64,000 nucleotides of DNA from Furfurilactobacillus milii (GTDB taxonomy: Bacteria; Bacillota; Bacilli; Lactobacillales; Lactobacillaceae). Positions 1 through 8,549 of the stretch are shown here, piece after piece. The position numbers were made by a program, and so were the translations under genes. The notes below the pieces were generated by a model. It was not told the origin of the DNA and searched no databases. It saw only the letters and a program-made list of their open reading frames with translations. Location: assembly GCF_021654115.1 (NCBI RefSeq), contig NZ_JAIWJF010000006.1:62001-126000 (forward strand), in the 5' to 3' direction. The number at the start of each line of letters is the position of its first letter. Positions within the stretch are counted from its first letter, which is position 1.

Positions 1-28
1 CGATATGGAACCGCAGAGCTTTATTTAA
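1..28 (+). CDS. priA: primosomal helicase PriA, last codons only (partial)
   Basis: Only eight codons and a TAA stop (26-28) are inside the window; they read DMEPQSFI. PriA proteins of Firmicutes commonly end in a short hydrophobic/acidic D-x-D-P-x-x-F type tail, which this resembles, and priA lies directly upstream of fmt in lactobacilli and bacilli. The call rests mainly on that gene order, since the helicase domains lie outside. Two other frames run for 15-24 codons across the same bases, so the assignment is probable rather than certain. Confidence 0.55.
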
Positions 29-88
29 AGGGCGTGCCCAAGATTGGGTAATTTCGAATAATAAAGATGAGGTATAAGGAGCAAATTC

Positions 89-1054
89 ATGACAAAAATT
101 GTATTTATGGGAACACCGGCGTTTTCTACACCAATTTTGGAATCATTGATTGAAAAATATGATGTTGTTGCAGTGATGACACAGCCAGATCGGCCAGTTG
201 GTCGGAAACATGTTTTAACACCATCACCGGTTAAAAAAGTGGCTTTGGACCACAATATTGAAGTCCTTCAGCCGGAGAAAGTAAGTAAGTCACCGGAAAT
301 GCAACGGGTGATTGACATTGCGCCTGATTTTATCGTCACGGCCGCATTCGGTCAGTTCCTGCCGACAAAACTATTGAAGGCGGCTAAGATAGCGGCTGTC
401 AACGTCCATGCTTCATTGCTGCCGCTTTATCGTGGTGGCGCCCCAGTCCACTATGCCATCATGAACGGTGATGAAGAAACAGGTGTGTCCATTATGTATA
501 TGATTCGTCAGATGGATGCTGGTAACGTCATTTCACAAGTTAAGTGTCCAATTACTCAAGCAGATGATACAGGGTCGATGTTTGACAAACTGAGTCTGGC
601 GGGCCGGGATTTGTTATTAAAAACGTTGCCGACGTTAATCGATGGTCCAGTTGAGGGGATTAAACAAGACGAGCGAGCAGTTACATTTTCACCTAACATT
701 TCACGTGCTCAAGAAGAAATTGACTGGACGCATACGGCCAGTGAAATTGATTGGCAAGTTCGTGGCTTGCGGCCGTTTCCGACTGCCTATGTAGTCATGG
801 ATAATGTTCGAACAAAGATCTTGGATGTCACAGTATTAGCTGATCAACAGACGACTCAGATGCCAGGAACGGTCGTGAACCGAACCAAGCACGAATTAGA
901 CGTTGCTGCTGGTCAAGGGACGGTTCTAAGAATCAATCGCTTGCAACCAGCGGGCCATCCGCAAATGGCGATTACTGATTTTCTGAACGGTGTGGACACG
1001 CAGTTTGAGGTTGGCAAACAAATCATGAAAATGAAGTTTGGAGCGACAAATTAA
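89..1054 (+). CDS. fmt: methionyl-tRNA formyltransferase
   Basis: Formylates the amino group of Met on initiator tRNA using 10-formyl-tetrahydrofolate, in the cytoplasm. The protein is 321 residues, the normal length. The formyl-transfer signature NVHASLLPLYRGGAPV spans residues 105-120, and Asn105, His107 and Asp143 (in DAGNVI) match the catalytic triad known for the E. coli enzyme. The C-terminal third is the OB-like tRNA-binding domain. The ATG is preceded by AAGGAG at good spacing. It follows priA and its stop overlaps the rsmB start by one base (TAATG), so the two are probably translationally coupled. The folate cofactor links it to fhs at 60.4 kb. Confidence 0.97.
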   Translation: MTKIVFMGTPAFSTPILESLIEKYDVVAVMTQPDRPVGRKHVLTPSPVKKVALDHNIEVLQPEKVSKSPEMQRVIDIAPDFIVTAAFGQFLPTKLLKAAKIAAVNVHASLLPLYRGGAPVHYAIMNGDEETGVSIMYMIRQMDAGNVISQVKCPITQADDTGSMFDKLSLAGRDLLLKTLPTLIDGPVEGIKQDERAVTFSPNISRAQEEIDWTHTASEIDWQVRGLRPFPTAYVVMDNVRTKILDVTVLADQQTTQMPGTVVNRTKHELDVAAGQGTVLRINRLQPAGHPQMAITDFLNGVDTQFEVGKQIMKMKFGATN

Positions 1055-2451
1055 TGGCAACAAAGCTTAAAAGTCAGTCTGATCACGTTAGCAAACAGGT
1101 GAATGCAGAAACAAATCCACGTTTTGTCGCTGTTTCAGTTCTCGAAAACGTAGCTAAGGGCGGTTACTCAAATCTAAGCTTAAATGCCTCATTGGACGAT
1201 GCCCAGTTATCGGCAGTGGATGCAGGTTTATGTACAGAAATCGTCTATGGCGTTTTACAGCACCAAATGACACTGGATTTTTGGCTAAAGCCGTTTATTA
1301 AACAACCAGCCAAGGTTAAACCGTGGGTTCTTATCTTACTTAGAACAGCCCTGTTTCAAATGCAATATTTGGACAAAGTGCCAACCCGTGCTGTTTTTGA
1401 TGAAACAATTCAGATTGCTAAACAACGTGGGCATGAAGGTATTCGTCGGTTTGTGACGGGTGTTTTGCACGCGGTTGATCGACATGGCTTTGCAGATTTA
1501 GCAACAATTAAGGACCCATTGACACGCTTGAGTACGACTTATAGCGTGCCAATGCCATGGGTCCAGCAGATGCGCAAAACAGTTGGTGACGATAAGACAA
1601 AACAGATTTTAGCCAGTATTAATCAGCCAGCGTTTCAGTCCGTTAGATTAAATCCAGCGCTTGGAGAGCGACAGGCACTTTTGCCACAGCTTACTGCGGC
1701 GGGTTTAAAATGGACGGACAGTGAAGTCAGCGGAGAAGGGTTAAGAATCAACGCTGGTCATCCCGCAGGTACACCACCCTTTAATGAGGGACTCATTACA
1801 ATTCAAGACGAAAGTGCGATGCTGCCTGTTGAGGCTTTGGCTCCGCAACCTGGCGATGCTGTCTTGGACGCATGCGCTGCCCCAGGCGGAAAGACAACGC
1901 AAATTGCCGCTCGCCTGAACCCATCGCAGGGTGGGCATGTCACGGCACTGGATTTACACGCGCATAAAGTGGCACTGATTGAAGCAAATGCGCGTCGTAT
2001 GCAGGTTGCAGACAGAGTAACGGCAGAACAATTGGACGCTAGAAAGGCGGCTCAACAGTTTGGCGATGAAGCATTTGACCGAATCTTGGTCGATGCACCA
2101 TGTTCGGGATTGGGACTGTTGCGTCGAAAACCAGAAATTCGTTATGCTAAGACACTTGCGGATAGCAAACAACTTCAGCAGATTCAGTTAGCAATTCTTG
2201 ATGCGGTAGCACCGACGCTGAAGAAAAACGGTATACTAGTTTACAGTACTTGTACCATTTTGAAACAAGAAAACGATGACGTGGCAACTGCGTTTGTCAA
2301 AGCACATCCAGACTTTGAACTTGTACCAGTGAAGACAGTTCATCATCTGAAAGAAAATCGGTCAACACCTTGGTTGACCATTTATCCCGATGATTTTGGC
2401 TCCGATGGGTTCTTTGTTTGTGCATTTAGAAAACGTCATGACAACGATTAG
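1054..2451 (+). CDS. rsmB: 16S rRNA (cytosine-C5) methyltransferase RsmB
   Basis: Makes m5C in 16S rRNA (position 967 in E. coli numbering) with S-adenosylmethionine. The 465-residue protein has an N-terminal NusB-like RNA-binding domain (about residues 20-150) and a C-terminal Rossmann methyltransferase. The SAM loop DACAAPGGKT lies near residues 272-281. Two cysteines fit the m5C mechanism: Cys350 in the motif DAPCSG and Cys400 in YSTCT (the nucleophile in this family). It starts inside the fmt stop codon and is followed after 11 bases by the PP2C phosphatase, the standard lactobacillus order. A second, RsmF-like enzyme is encoded at 41.05 kb. Confidence 0.96.
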   Translation: MATKLKSQSDHVSKQVNAETNPRFVAVSVLENVAKGGYSNLSLNASLDDAQLSAVDAGLCTEIVYGVLQHQMTLDFWLKPFIKQPAKVKPWVLILLRTALFQMQYLDKVPTRAVFDETIQIAKQRGHEGIRRFVTGVLHAVDRHGFADLATIKDPLTRLSTTYSVPMPWVQQMRKTVGDDKTKQILASINQPAFQSVRLNPALGERQALLPQLTAAGLKWTDSEVSGEGLRINAGHPAGTPPFNEGLITIQDESAMLPVEALAPQPGDAVLDACAAPGGKTTQIAARLNPSQGGHVTALDLHAHKVALIEANARRMQVADRVTAEQLDARKAAQQFGDEAFDRILVDAPCSGLGLLRRKPEIRYAKTLADSKQLQQIQLAILDAVAPTLKKNGILVYSTCTILKQENDDVATAFVKAHPDFELVPVKTVHHLKENRSTPWLTIYPDDFGSDGFFVCAFRKRHDND

Positions 2452-2462
2452 GTGATTGGCTT

Positions 2463-3209
2463 ATGGAAGTAGCATATCTGTCAGATATTGGCCGGCAACG
2501 AGAAAGCAACCAAGACTATGTCGGCATGTTTCGGAATCAATCGGGACTTGAATTTGCCATTGTGGCGGACGGCATTGGTGGTCATCAGGGTGGTGATGTG
2601 GCCTCAACAATGGCCGTTTCACACATGGGCAGTCGGTTTGAGGACACCTCTTTCACTGATCCTGGAACTGCGGCCAAGTGGCTGTCTAGCGAGGCCCAAC
2701 AAGAAAATGACACCATTATTGAAAAAGCACATCAATATCAAGATTTAAACGGCATGGGAACCACCATCGTTGTTGCGATCATTTTTCAACGACAGTTTTT
2801 GTTGGCCAACATTGGGGATTCACGTGGTTATTTACTGCGCAATGCACAGCTTGCTCAATTAACTGAAGACCATTCATTAGTTAATGAGCTGGTCAAGTTG
2901 GGACAGATCAGTGAAGAAGATGCGCGCACCCATCCCGAGAAAAATATTATTACGCGGACACTAGGCATCAATGACGAAGCAGATATTGATATTAATTTGT
3001 ATCATGCTCAACCGCACGATGTGGTTATGCTCTGTTCTGATGGGCTGACCAATATGGTGAAAGATGCCCAAATACAGGCGGTCTTGCAGAGAAATCTGAC
3101 GTTGCAGGAGAAGTGTCAACAGTTGATTGATTTGGCAAACGAGGCTGGCGGCAAAGACAACATCACGGTATTACTGATTTCAGCCGAGGGTGAGGTGACT
3201 GCCTCATGA
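2463..3209 (+). CDS. stp: PP2C-type Ser/Thr protein phosphatase (Stp/PppL)
   Basis: Metal-dependent phosphatase that reverses the action of the adjacent PASTA kinase. At 248 residues it is a stand-alone PPM/PP2C catalytic domain with no signal peptide or membrane segment. Metal-binding motifs are visible: Asp18 in ESNQD, Asp36-Gly37 in VADGIGG, CSDGLT near 190-195 and GGKDN near 228-232. The start codon has AGGTGA about 8 bases upstream. Its TGA overlaps the kinase ATG (ATGA), so phosphatase and kinase are made from one message, as in most Firmicutes. Confidence 0.96.
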   Translation: MEVAYLSDIGRQRESNQDYVGMFRNQSGLEFAIVADGIGGHQGGDVASTMAVSHMGSRFEDTSFTDPGTAAKWLSSEAQQENDTIIEKAHQYQDLNGMGTTIVVAIIFQRQFLLANIGDSRGYLLRNAQLAQLTEDHSLVNELVKLGQISEEDARTHPEKNIITRTLGINDEADIDINLYHAQPHDVVMLCSDGLTNMVKDAQIQAVLQRNLTLQEKCQQLIDLANEAGGKDNITVLLISAEGEVTAS

Positions 3210-5173
3210 GGCCGAACTACACATTAGCGGGTCGTTACCGAATCATTCGTCCGCTAGGTGAAGGCGGGATGGCCGATGTTTATCTGGCACATGACCTGAT
3301 TTTGGATCGGGATGTATCCGTTAAGTTATTACGTTTGGATTTACGCGACGATCCTTCTACGGAACGGCGCTTTCAACGCGAAGCAATGGCCGCAAGTGAA
3401 CTCGTGTCACCACATATTGTGAGCGTGTATGACGTGGGTGAAGATAACGGAATGCAGTACTTGGTCATGGAATATGTTTCCGGAACTGACTTGAAAATGT
3501 ATATTCGCAATCATTTTCCGATTCCTTATCCGACCGTTGTCAATCTCATGCAACAAATTTTGGATGGTGTTCGCATTGCTCATGAACATGGTATTATTCA
3601 CCGTGATTTAAAACCACAAAACGTGTTGGTAGATCAGTCTGGCCAGTTAAAAATCTCGGATTTCGGGATTGCGGTAATTAGCAGTGAGTCTTCGATGACA
3701 CAGACTAATACCGTGTTAGGATCGGTTCATTATTTGTCCCCTGAGCAGGCGCGTGGTGGCATGGCTAGTAAAAAGAGTGACATTTACTCGCTGGGGATTA
3801 TCCTTTATGAGATGTTAACCGGCAGTGTTCCGTTTGAAGGCGAAACGGCCGTGTCGATTGCGTTGAAGCACTCACAGAGCAATATGCCATCAGTTCGCGA
3901 CTATGATCCCAGAATTCCGCAACCGTTAGAAAATGTTATTCTTCACGCCACGGCAAAGAATCCTTCTGACCGTTACGTCTCTGTTCAGGCCATGGCCAAC
4001 GATTTAGCAACGGCGTTGTCACCAGAACGGCGTGACGAAAAACGATTTGAACCGCGAATTGTCGACGACGGTGCCACTAAGGTGATTCCAGTTGATCAAA
4101 TATTAGCAGCGAGCAATCAACAACGTGCTGATAGTCAAATTTCGCGTCAGGAACCGTCTTCCGCAGCTGCTGAAGTGGCGGATACACCAAGTCGAAAATC
4201 GCCTGCACGGGCCCGCAAGCTATTCGGGTGGTTGTTTGGCGTTGCCGTCGTCTTAATATTGGGTGTTTTAGCGTGGATCTGGTTGATCCCTGGTCAGGTA
4301 ACGGTGCCCAACGTTGCAGGGATGACGCCAGTTAAAGCAGCCAAGGTGTTGAAACACAACCAGTTGCGTTTGGGCAAGCAAACTAAGGCAACCAGCGAAC
4401 GGCGTGCCAAGGGTGAAATTATCAAGGCTACGCCGGCAATTGGTTCACAGGCAAAGCAGCGGGCAAAGGTCAACGTGATTGTCAGTTCAGGCCGGCCAAA
4501 GATTAGCGTCGACGATTATACCGGTGAACGGTATACGACGGCTGTGCGCCAATTAAAGAAGCTGGGCCTAACAGCAACGCGTGTTGATGAATATACGGCT
4601 GACGCGGCTAACGGGGTCATTGTTGATCAAGACGTCGTGCCAGGCGACACGGTTTATCGCCACAGTACCATAACGTTTACTGTTAGCAGTGGGTCTTCTC
4701 ATGGCTCAACGGTTAAACGCTATAAAATGCCAAACTTTGCCGGTGATAAGCAGACGGAGGTACAGCAGTGGGCAGAAGACCATAGTGTGACTGTCACGTT
4801 TAGTGATGCAACATCGACAACGGTCGCTCAGGGCAAAATTATTCGCCAGGCACCGACGTCTGGCAGCATGATTTCAGCCGGTCAAACGTTCGCAGCCGTA
4901 GTGTCATCTGGACCAGCGTTGCATAATTTCCATGTCAATCTCACAATTCCGTACAAAGCACCAAGTAATGATCCAACTGGAACGAACGATATTAAAATTT
5001 ATATCAAGGATCACGACAAAAAGTTAACAGATGTGTATCAGCAGTTACAAATTTCATCAGATACAGATGTTTCGCTACCATTTACAACAACGACCAATGG
5101 TGAAGGCGAATACGTCATTAAGCGTGATGGTCATACAATAATGGCCGATCATAGCGTAACCTCAGGAAATTAG
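3206..5173 (+). CDS. prkC: PASTA-domain Ser/Thr protein kinase (PrkC/PknB type)
   Basis: Membrane kinase that senses muropeptides or lipid II and phosphorylates division, cell-wall and metabolic proteins. The 655-residue protein has a Hanks-type kinase at 1-270 (glycine loop GEGGMADVY at 18-26, Lys40, HRDLKPQN at 132-139, DFG at 152-154), a basic/variable linker, one membrane helix at about 338-362, and three PASTA repeats outside the cell (about 364-430, 431-497, 502-572). A final region of about 80 residues looks like an Ig-like beta domain, as known for other PrkC proteins. Known partners elsewhere include GpsB, encoded at 56.65 kb. The start overlaps the phosphatase stop by four bases. 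Confidence 0.96.
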   Translation: MRPNYTLAGRYRIIRPLGEGGMADVYLAHDLILDRDVSVKLLRLDLRDDPSTERRFQREAMAASELVSPHIVSVYDVGEDNGMQYLVMEYVSGTDLKMYIRNHFPIPYPTVVNLMQQILDGVRIAHEHGIIHRDLKPQNVLVDQSGQLKISDFGIAVISSESSMTQTNTVLGSVHYLSPEQARGGMASKKSDIYSLGIILYEMLTGSVPFEGETAVSIALKHSQSNMPSVRDYDPRIPQPLENVILHATAKNPSDRYVSVQAMANDLATALSPERRDEKRFEPRIVDDGATKVIPVDQILAASNQQRADSQISRQEPSSAAAEVADTPSRKSPARARKLFGWLFGVAVVLILGVLAWIWLIPGQVTVPNVAGMTPVKAAKVLKHNQLRLGKQTKATSERRAKGEIIKATPAIGSQAKQRAKVNVIVSSGRPKISVDDYTGERYTTAVRQLKKLGLTATRVDEYTADAANGVIVDQDVVPGDTVYRHSTITFTVSSGSSHGSTVKRYKMPNFAGDKQTEVQQWAEDHSVTVTFSDATSTTVAQGKIIRQAPTSGSMISAGQTFAAVVSSGPALHNFHVNLTIPYKAPSNDPTGTNDIKIYIKDHDKKLTDVYQQLQISSDTDVSLPFTTTTNGEGEYVIKRDGHTIMADHSVTSGN

Positions 5174-5182
5174 GAGAAGTCT

Positions 5183-6082
5183 ATGAAGGGACAAATTCAT
5201 CAGTTGTTGGCCGGTTTTTATGACGTTCAGACTGCTGATGGTCAGTTATACAGAACGCGAGCTCGTGGTAATTTTCGCAAACGGAAAGTGAGTCCCATGG
5301 TTGGCGATTTTGTTGAATTTAGCGCAGAAGCCGGTTCAGACGGGTACATTTTAAGTATTGATGATCGACGAAATGCTTTAGTGCGGCCCCCGGTTAGCAA
5401 CATTGATCAAGCTGTCGTCGTGACGGCGGCCACGGAACCAACCTTTTCGAGTAACTTGCTAGATCGTCAGCTGGTCGCACTTGAGAGTCAGCACATTCAT
5501 TCCATTATTTATTTCACAAAAACAGATTTATTAACTGCTGATCAACGCGAGCACTTTGCACCACTCATTGCTGGTTATAAAGCGATTGGTTACGATGTTT
5601 TCTTTAGCCAGCAGGCGTTTTCAGATACCGATTTAAACGGGTTACGCGATTGTTTTAAAGACCGGCTAACTGTTTTTATGGGCCAAACAGGTGCAGGAAA
5701 ATCGACTTTACTCAACCATTTGTCACCAGAGTTAGACTTGGCAACCGGTGAAATTTCACAGGTTCTGAATCGAGGGAAACACACGACTCGTAAAGTTGGT
5801 TTGTTAAGTGTCGGTGGTGGATTGGTCGCAGATACGCCTGGTTTTTCCTCGTATGAAGACTTCAATATGGATGCACGTGAATTAGGCCAGTACTTTCCTG
5901 AGTTGCAAGCACTCTCACCATCCTGTCGTTTTCGCGGCTGTCAGCACATTAATGAACCAGGTTGTGGAGTGAAGGCTGCCGTGGACGCAGGCGAGGTCAT
6001 GAAAAGCCGATATGAGAATTATTTACAGTTTCACCAGTTGATTGCCGACCAGAAACCACGGTATGATAAGAGTCGGAAATAA
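5183..6082 (+). CDS. rsgA: small ribosomal subunit biogenesis GTPase RsgA
   Basis: GTPase that checks late assembly of the 30S subunit. The 299-residue protein has an N-terminal OB fold followed by a circularly permuted GTPase domain: the G4 motif TKTD (near 111-115) precedes the P-loop GQTGAGKST (about 167-175), with G3 DTPGF near 217. A C-terminal zinc-binding knuckle is present ([14 protein letters not shown], about 248-261). TTAGGAGAAG lies just before the ATG. It begins nine bases after prkC and is followed by rpe, the conserved order in this family. Confidence 0.96.
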   Translation: MKGQIHQLLAGFYDVQTADGQLYRTRARGNFRKRKVSPMVGDFVEFSAEAGSDGYILSIDDRRNALVRPPVSNIDQAVVVTAATEPTFSSNLLDRQLVALESQHIHSIIYFTKTDLLTADQREHFAPLIAGYKAIGYDVFFSQQAFSDTDLNGLRDCFKDRLTVFMGQTGAGKSTLLNHLSPELDLATGEISQVLNRGKHTTRKVGLLSVGGGLVADTPGFSSYEDFNMDARELGQYFPELQALSPSCRFRGCQHINEPGCGVKAAVDAGEVMKSRYENYLQFHQLIADQKPRYDKSRK

Positions 6083-6101
6083 AAATTTGGAGGAAGATTT
6101 T

Positions 6102-6755
6102 ATGATTAAGGTAGCCCCATCGATTTTAAGTGCAGATTTTGTTAATTTTGAACGTGACATTAAGATGGTTGAAAAAAACGGTGCCGACTTGTTACACGTC
6201 GACATTATGGATGGCATGTTCGTACCTAACATGTCGTTTGGCTGGACAACAGTTGCAGCCATTCGCCCGATTACTAATTTGTTCTTGGATGTTCACATGA
6301 TGGTTCAAAATCCTGAACGGTACGTTGACCAGTTTGCTAAAGCAGGTGCTGATTTAATTGGCGTTCACGTTGAAGCAACTTCTCATATTCACCGTGCACT
6401 TCAAATGATCCATAACGATGGCGTTAAGGCTGAAGTTGTGATCAACCCAGGCACGCCTGTTAGCCAAATTGAACCATTACTGCCATTTGTCGATCAAGTA
6501 TTGGTAATGACGGTTAATCCTGGTTTTGGTGGTCAAAAGTTCTTGCCACAAATGATCGAAAAGATTCAACTTTTGGACGATTTGAAGAAGGACAAGGGTT
6601 ACGACTTTGACATCGAAATCGATGGCGGTGTTAACGACAAGACAGTTGTTGACTGCTACAAAGCAGGCGCTACGGTTGCTGTTGCTGGCTCGTTTGTATA
6701 CGGTGCTGATGATCCTGCAGCTGCAATTGCATCTATTCATAATGCAACGCGCTAA
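6102..6755 (+). CDS. rpe: ribulose-phosphate 3-epimerase
   Basis: Interconverts ribulose 5-phosphate and xylulose 5-phosphate in the pentose phosphate/phosphoketolase route. The protein is a 217-residue TIM barrel with the metal-site motif HVDIMDGMFVPN near residues 33-44, NPGFGGQKF in the middle, and a phosphate-binding EIDGGV segment. An in-frame start exists 60 bases upstream, but ATG 6102 has a strong GGAGGAAG site and matches the usual MxKVAPSILSADF beginning. The gene sits between rsgA and thiN, as in other lactobacilli. Confidence 0.97.
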   Translation: MIKVAPSILSADFVNFERDIKMVEKNGADLLHVDIMDGMFVPNMSFGWTTVAAIRPITNLFLDVHMMVQNPERYVDQFAKAGADLIGVHVEATSHIHRALQMIHNDGVKAEVVINPGTPVSQIEPLLPFVDQVLVMTVNPGFGGQKFLPQMIEKIQLLDDLKKDKGYDFDIEIDGGVNDKTVVDCYKAGATVAVAGSFVYGADDPAAAIASIHNATR

Positions 6756-6775
6756 TTGATGAGGGCAATTCAAAC

Positions 6776-7492
6776 ATGGTAAAGACAAGTGGGACACTTC
6801 AAAGCCTTGAACGACTCAATATTTTAGTTGGCGGTCCCCAATCTGAATGGCCAGATGACTTGGTCAGAGGGGCGGTTAGTGGTCCATGGATTGGTGTTGA
6901 CCGTGGTGCAATTAGGCTATTACAACTTGGGATAACACCGTTAATTGCGCTTGGCGATTTTGATTCCTCAACTGATGAGGAGTTTGGACGTGTACGCAAG
7001 GCAGTTAGTGATCTTCGTCAAGTCGGTTCTGCAAAAGATGAAACAGATACGCAAATGGGTGTTTCAGTAGCCATGACCGAGTTTGACGCTCATGAAATTT
7101 TTGTGTACGGTGCTACCGGTGGCCGCCTTGATCACTTGTTAGCTAATGTGTTTTTGCCATTAGAACCACGGTACCGAGCAGTCGTCAATCGGCTCACGTA
7201 CGTTGACCGCCAGAATACGATGCGCTTTTATGTACCAGGAACTTATCAATTACAGCGGGAATTAGATAAGCGCTATTTGGCGTTTGTCACGTTTGGCCCT
7301 GTTCGACAATTAACTCTTCCAGATGAACGTTATCATCTGGATCATGCTGATATCACGCGACCGGTTTCATTTGCCAGCAATGAATTTATGGGCGACACAG
7401 CGTCATTTTCATTTACCAGTGGTATCGTTGGCGTTATTCAAAGTCGCGATTTAAAAGATAATCGTGCGGAACGATATGATTTAAATGCTTAA
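6776..7492 (+). CDS. thiN: thiamine pyrophosphokinase (thiamine diphosphokinase)
   Basis: Transfers pyrophosphate from ATP to thiamine, giving the cofactor needed by transketolase, phosphoketolase and pyruvate-handling enzymes. The 238-residue protein shows the ThiN motifs GVDRGAIRLLQ, LGDFDS (near residues 60-65), KDETDTQ near 84-90, and GATGGRLDH near 110-118. It is last in the operon that starts at priA/fmt and is followed by a strong hairpin terminator at 7531-7568. The ATG has only a moderate GAGGG site, and a TTG about nine codons in is a possible alternative start. Confidence 0.94.
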   Translation: MVKTSGTLQSLERLNILVGGPQSEWPDDLVRGAVSGPWIGVDRGAIRLLQLGITPLIALGDFDSSTDEEFGRVRKAVSDLRQVGSAKDETDTQMGVSVAMTEFDAHEIFVYGATGGRLDHLLANVFLPLEPRYRAVVNRLTYVDRQNTMRFYVPGTYQLQRELDKRYLAFVTFGPVRQLTLPDERYHLDHADITRPVSFASNEFMGDTASFSFTSGIVGVIQSRDLKDNRAERYDLNA

Positions 7493-7530
7493 ATCACAGA
7501 TGACACTGGTTAGTTGTCATTTAAATTCAT

Positions 7531-7568
7531 AAAAAAGTTGATTGCCAGATTTGGTAATCAACTTTTTT
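7531..7568 (+). terminator. terminator after thiN, possibly bidirectional
   Basis: A 13-base stem, 7531-7543 against 7556-7568, with a 12-base loop, ends in a run of T on the plus strand and begins with a run of A, so it could also stop minus-strand transcription that passes the rpmB terminator. Confidence 0.9.
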
Positions 7569-7592
7569 GTAATGTGAATTTTTTTGAACATT

Positions 7593-7681
7593 GATCAAAG
7601 CGATTGTCAGACGCTTTGTTCTGACTTGGCTTTTATAAGATGCATTTTCAAAGAAAAGCGGGGCATCTTATTAAAGCCAAA
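7593..7681. other. two unassigned hairpins between thiN and rpmB
   Basis: The gap holds two inverted repeats that are not simple terminators. The first is a perfect 7-base stem, 7596-7602 with 7612-7618. The second is longer: 7626-7643 pairs with 7663-7680, 17 of 18 positions, around a 19-base loop. Neither is followed by a T run on either strand. They lie between terminators on both sides, so an independently transcribed small RNA or a degenerate mobile repeat are both possible. No open frame with a ribosome site was seen here. Confidence 0.5.
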
Positions 7682-7682
7682 G

Positions 7683-7708
7683 AAAAAACGCCAGTCAATT
7701 GACTGACG
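7683..7708 (-). terminator. terminator of rpmB
   Basis: On the minus strand a hairpin of CGTCAGTCAATTGACTGGCG (one mismatch, no true loop beyond the palindrome centre) is followed by six T. It begins about 14 bases after the rpmB stop codon. Confidence 0.85.
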
Positions 7709-7721
7709 CTATCGTGTTTAA

Positions 7722-7907
7722 TTAAACACGAGTCACTTTTCCTGATTTTAATGTCCGGGCAGAAACCCAAACACGCTTCGGCTTGCCATCAACTAAGATG
7801 CGAACCTTTTGCAGGTTAGCCTTCCAGCTACGACGGCTGCTGTTTAAGGCGTGGGAACGGTTGTTACCAAAATGTGTCCGTTTGCCAGTAATAAAATCTT
7901 TAGCCAT
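7722..7907 (-). CDS. rpmB: 50S ribosomal protein L28
   Basis: Small basic ribosomal protein of 61 residues with the typical [22 protein letters not shown] start and the [23 protein letters not shown] core. It is monocistronic on the minus strand, divergent from the asp23-like/fakA pair, which is the usual arrangement in Firmicutes. A strong site (AAGGAGGGATG) precedes the ATG. It carries no CxxC pairs, so this is the zinc-independent form. Confidence 0.97.
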   Translation of the reverse strand: MAKDFITGKRTHFGNNRSHALNSSRRSWKANLQKVRILVDGKPKRVWVSARTLKSGKVTRV

Positions 7908-7962
7908 TGTTCATCCCTCCTTATCGGATTTCCAAAGGGAACCTCTTTTTTCTCACCTAAAT

Positions 7963-7991
7963 AATTTACCATATGCTGTTAGCGAATGCAA
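7963..7991 (-). promoter_or_regulatory. promoter of rpmB
   Basis: On the minus strand TTGCAT (7986-7991) is separated by 17 bases from TAAATT (7963-7968), with TGG directly before the -10 box. It lies about 55 bases upstream of the rpmB start. Confidence 0.6.
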
Positions 7992-8153
7992 TATAAAATG
8001 CCAAGGAAAAATACTTGACACCTTAAATTGCCGTCCAGACGCTTAAACAACACTCTAGACTTTTTTCAAGGACCGTTTTATGATAGCATGATTGAAGATT
8101 GCATGATGAACTCTTTATCTAAGAGTGAGTTAAATAGTTGAGGAGGCCTATTC

Positions 8154-8516
8154 ATGGCTGTTAAGATCAAAACGCAATTTGGCACCATCGATATTAATAA
8201 CGATGTGATTGCCACGGTCGTTGGTGGCGCCGCAACCGACAACTATGGTGTTGTCGGAATGGCATCTAAAAACCAACTGCGTGATAACGTAAACGAAATT
8301 TTACGACGCGATAATTATGCACGTGGCGTCGTTGTTCGCCAAGAAGATAATGGTGTGGCCATCGATGTGTACATCGTGGTTGGTTATGGCACCAAGATTT
8401 CTGAAGTATCTAAAAACGTACAACAAAAGGTTCGTTACAACTTGGATAGTATGCTTGGAATTGCAGCTAATTCCGTGAATGTCACGGTTCAAGGTGTTCG
8501 AGTACTTGCAGACTAG
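8154..8516 (+). CDS. Asp23/Gls24 family envelope stress response protein (YloU-like)
   Basis: A 120-residue protein formed by one Asp23 domain. It begins MAVKIKTQFGTIDINNDVIA and has the family features of a conserved Gly/Ala-rich turn (VVGGAATDNYGVVGM) and a C-terminal NVTVQGVRV strand. Members associate with the membrane or cell envelope; the biochemical activity is unknown. GAGGAGGCC lies before the ATG. It is directly upstream of fakA, the same pair as yloU-yloV in Bacillus subtilis, suggesting a shared envelope or lipid role. Confidence 0.93.
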   Translation: MAVKIKTQFGTIDINNDVIATVVGGAATDNYGVVGMASKNQLRDNVNEILRRDNYARGVVVRQEDNGVAIDVYIVVGYGTKISEVSKNVQQKVRYNLDSMLGIAANSVNVTVQGVRVLAD

Positions 8517-8549
8517 ACGATTTTTTGTAACGAAGTGGGGGAAACTGAA

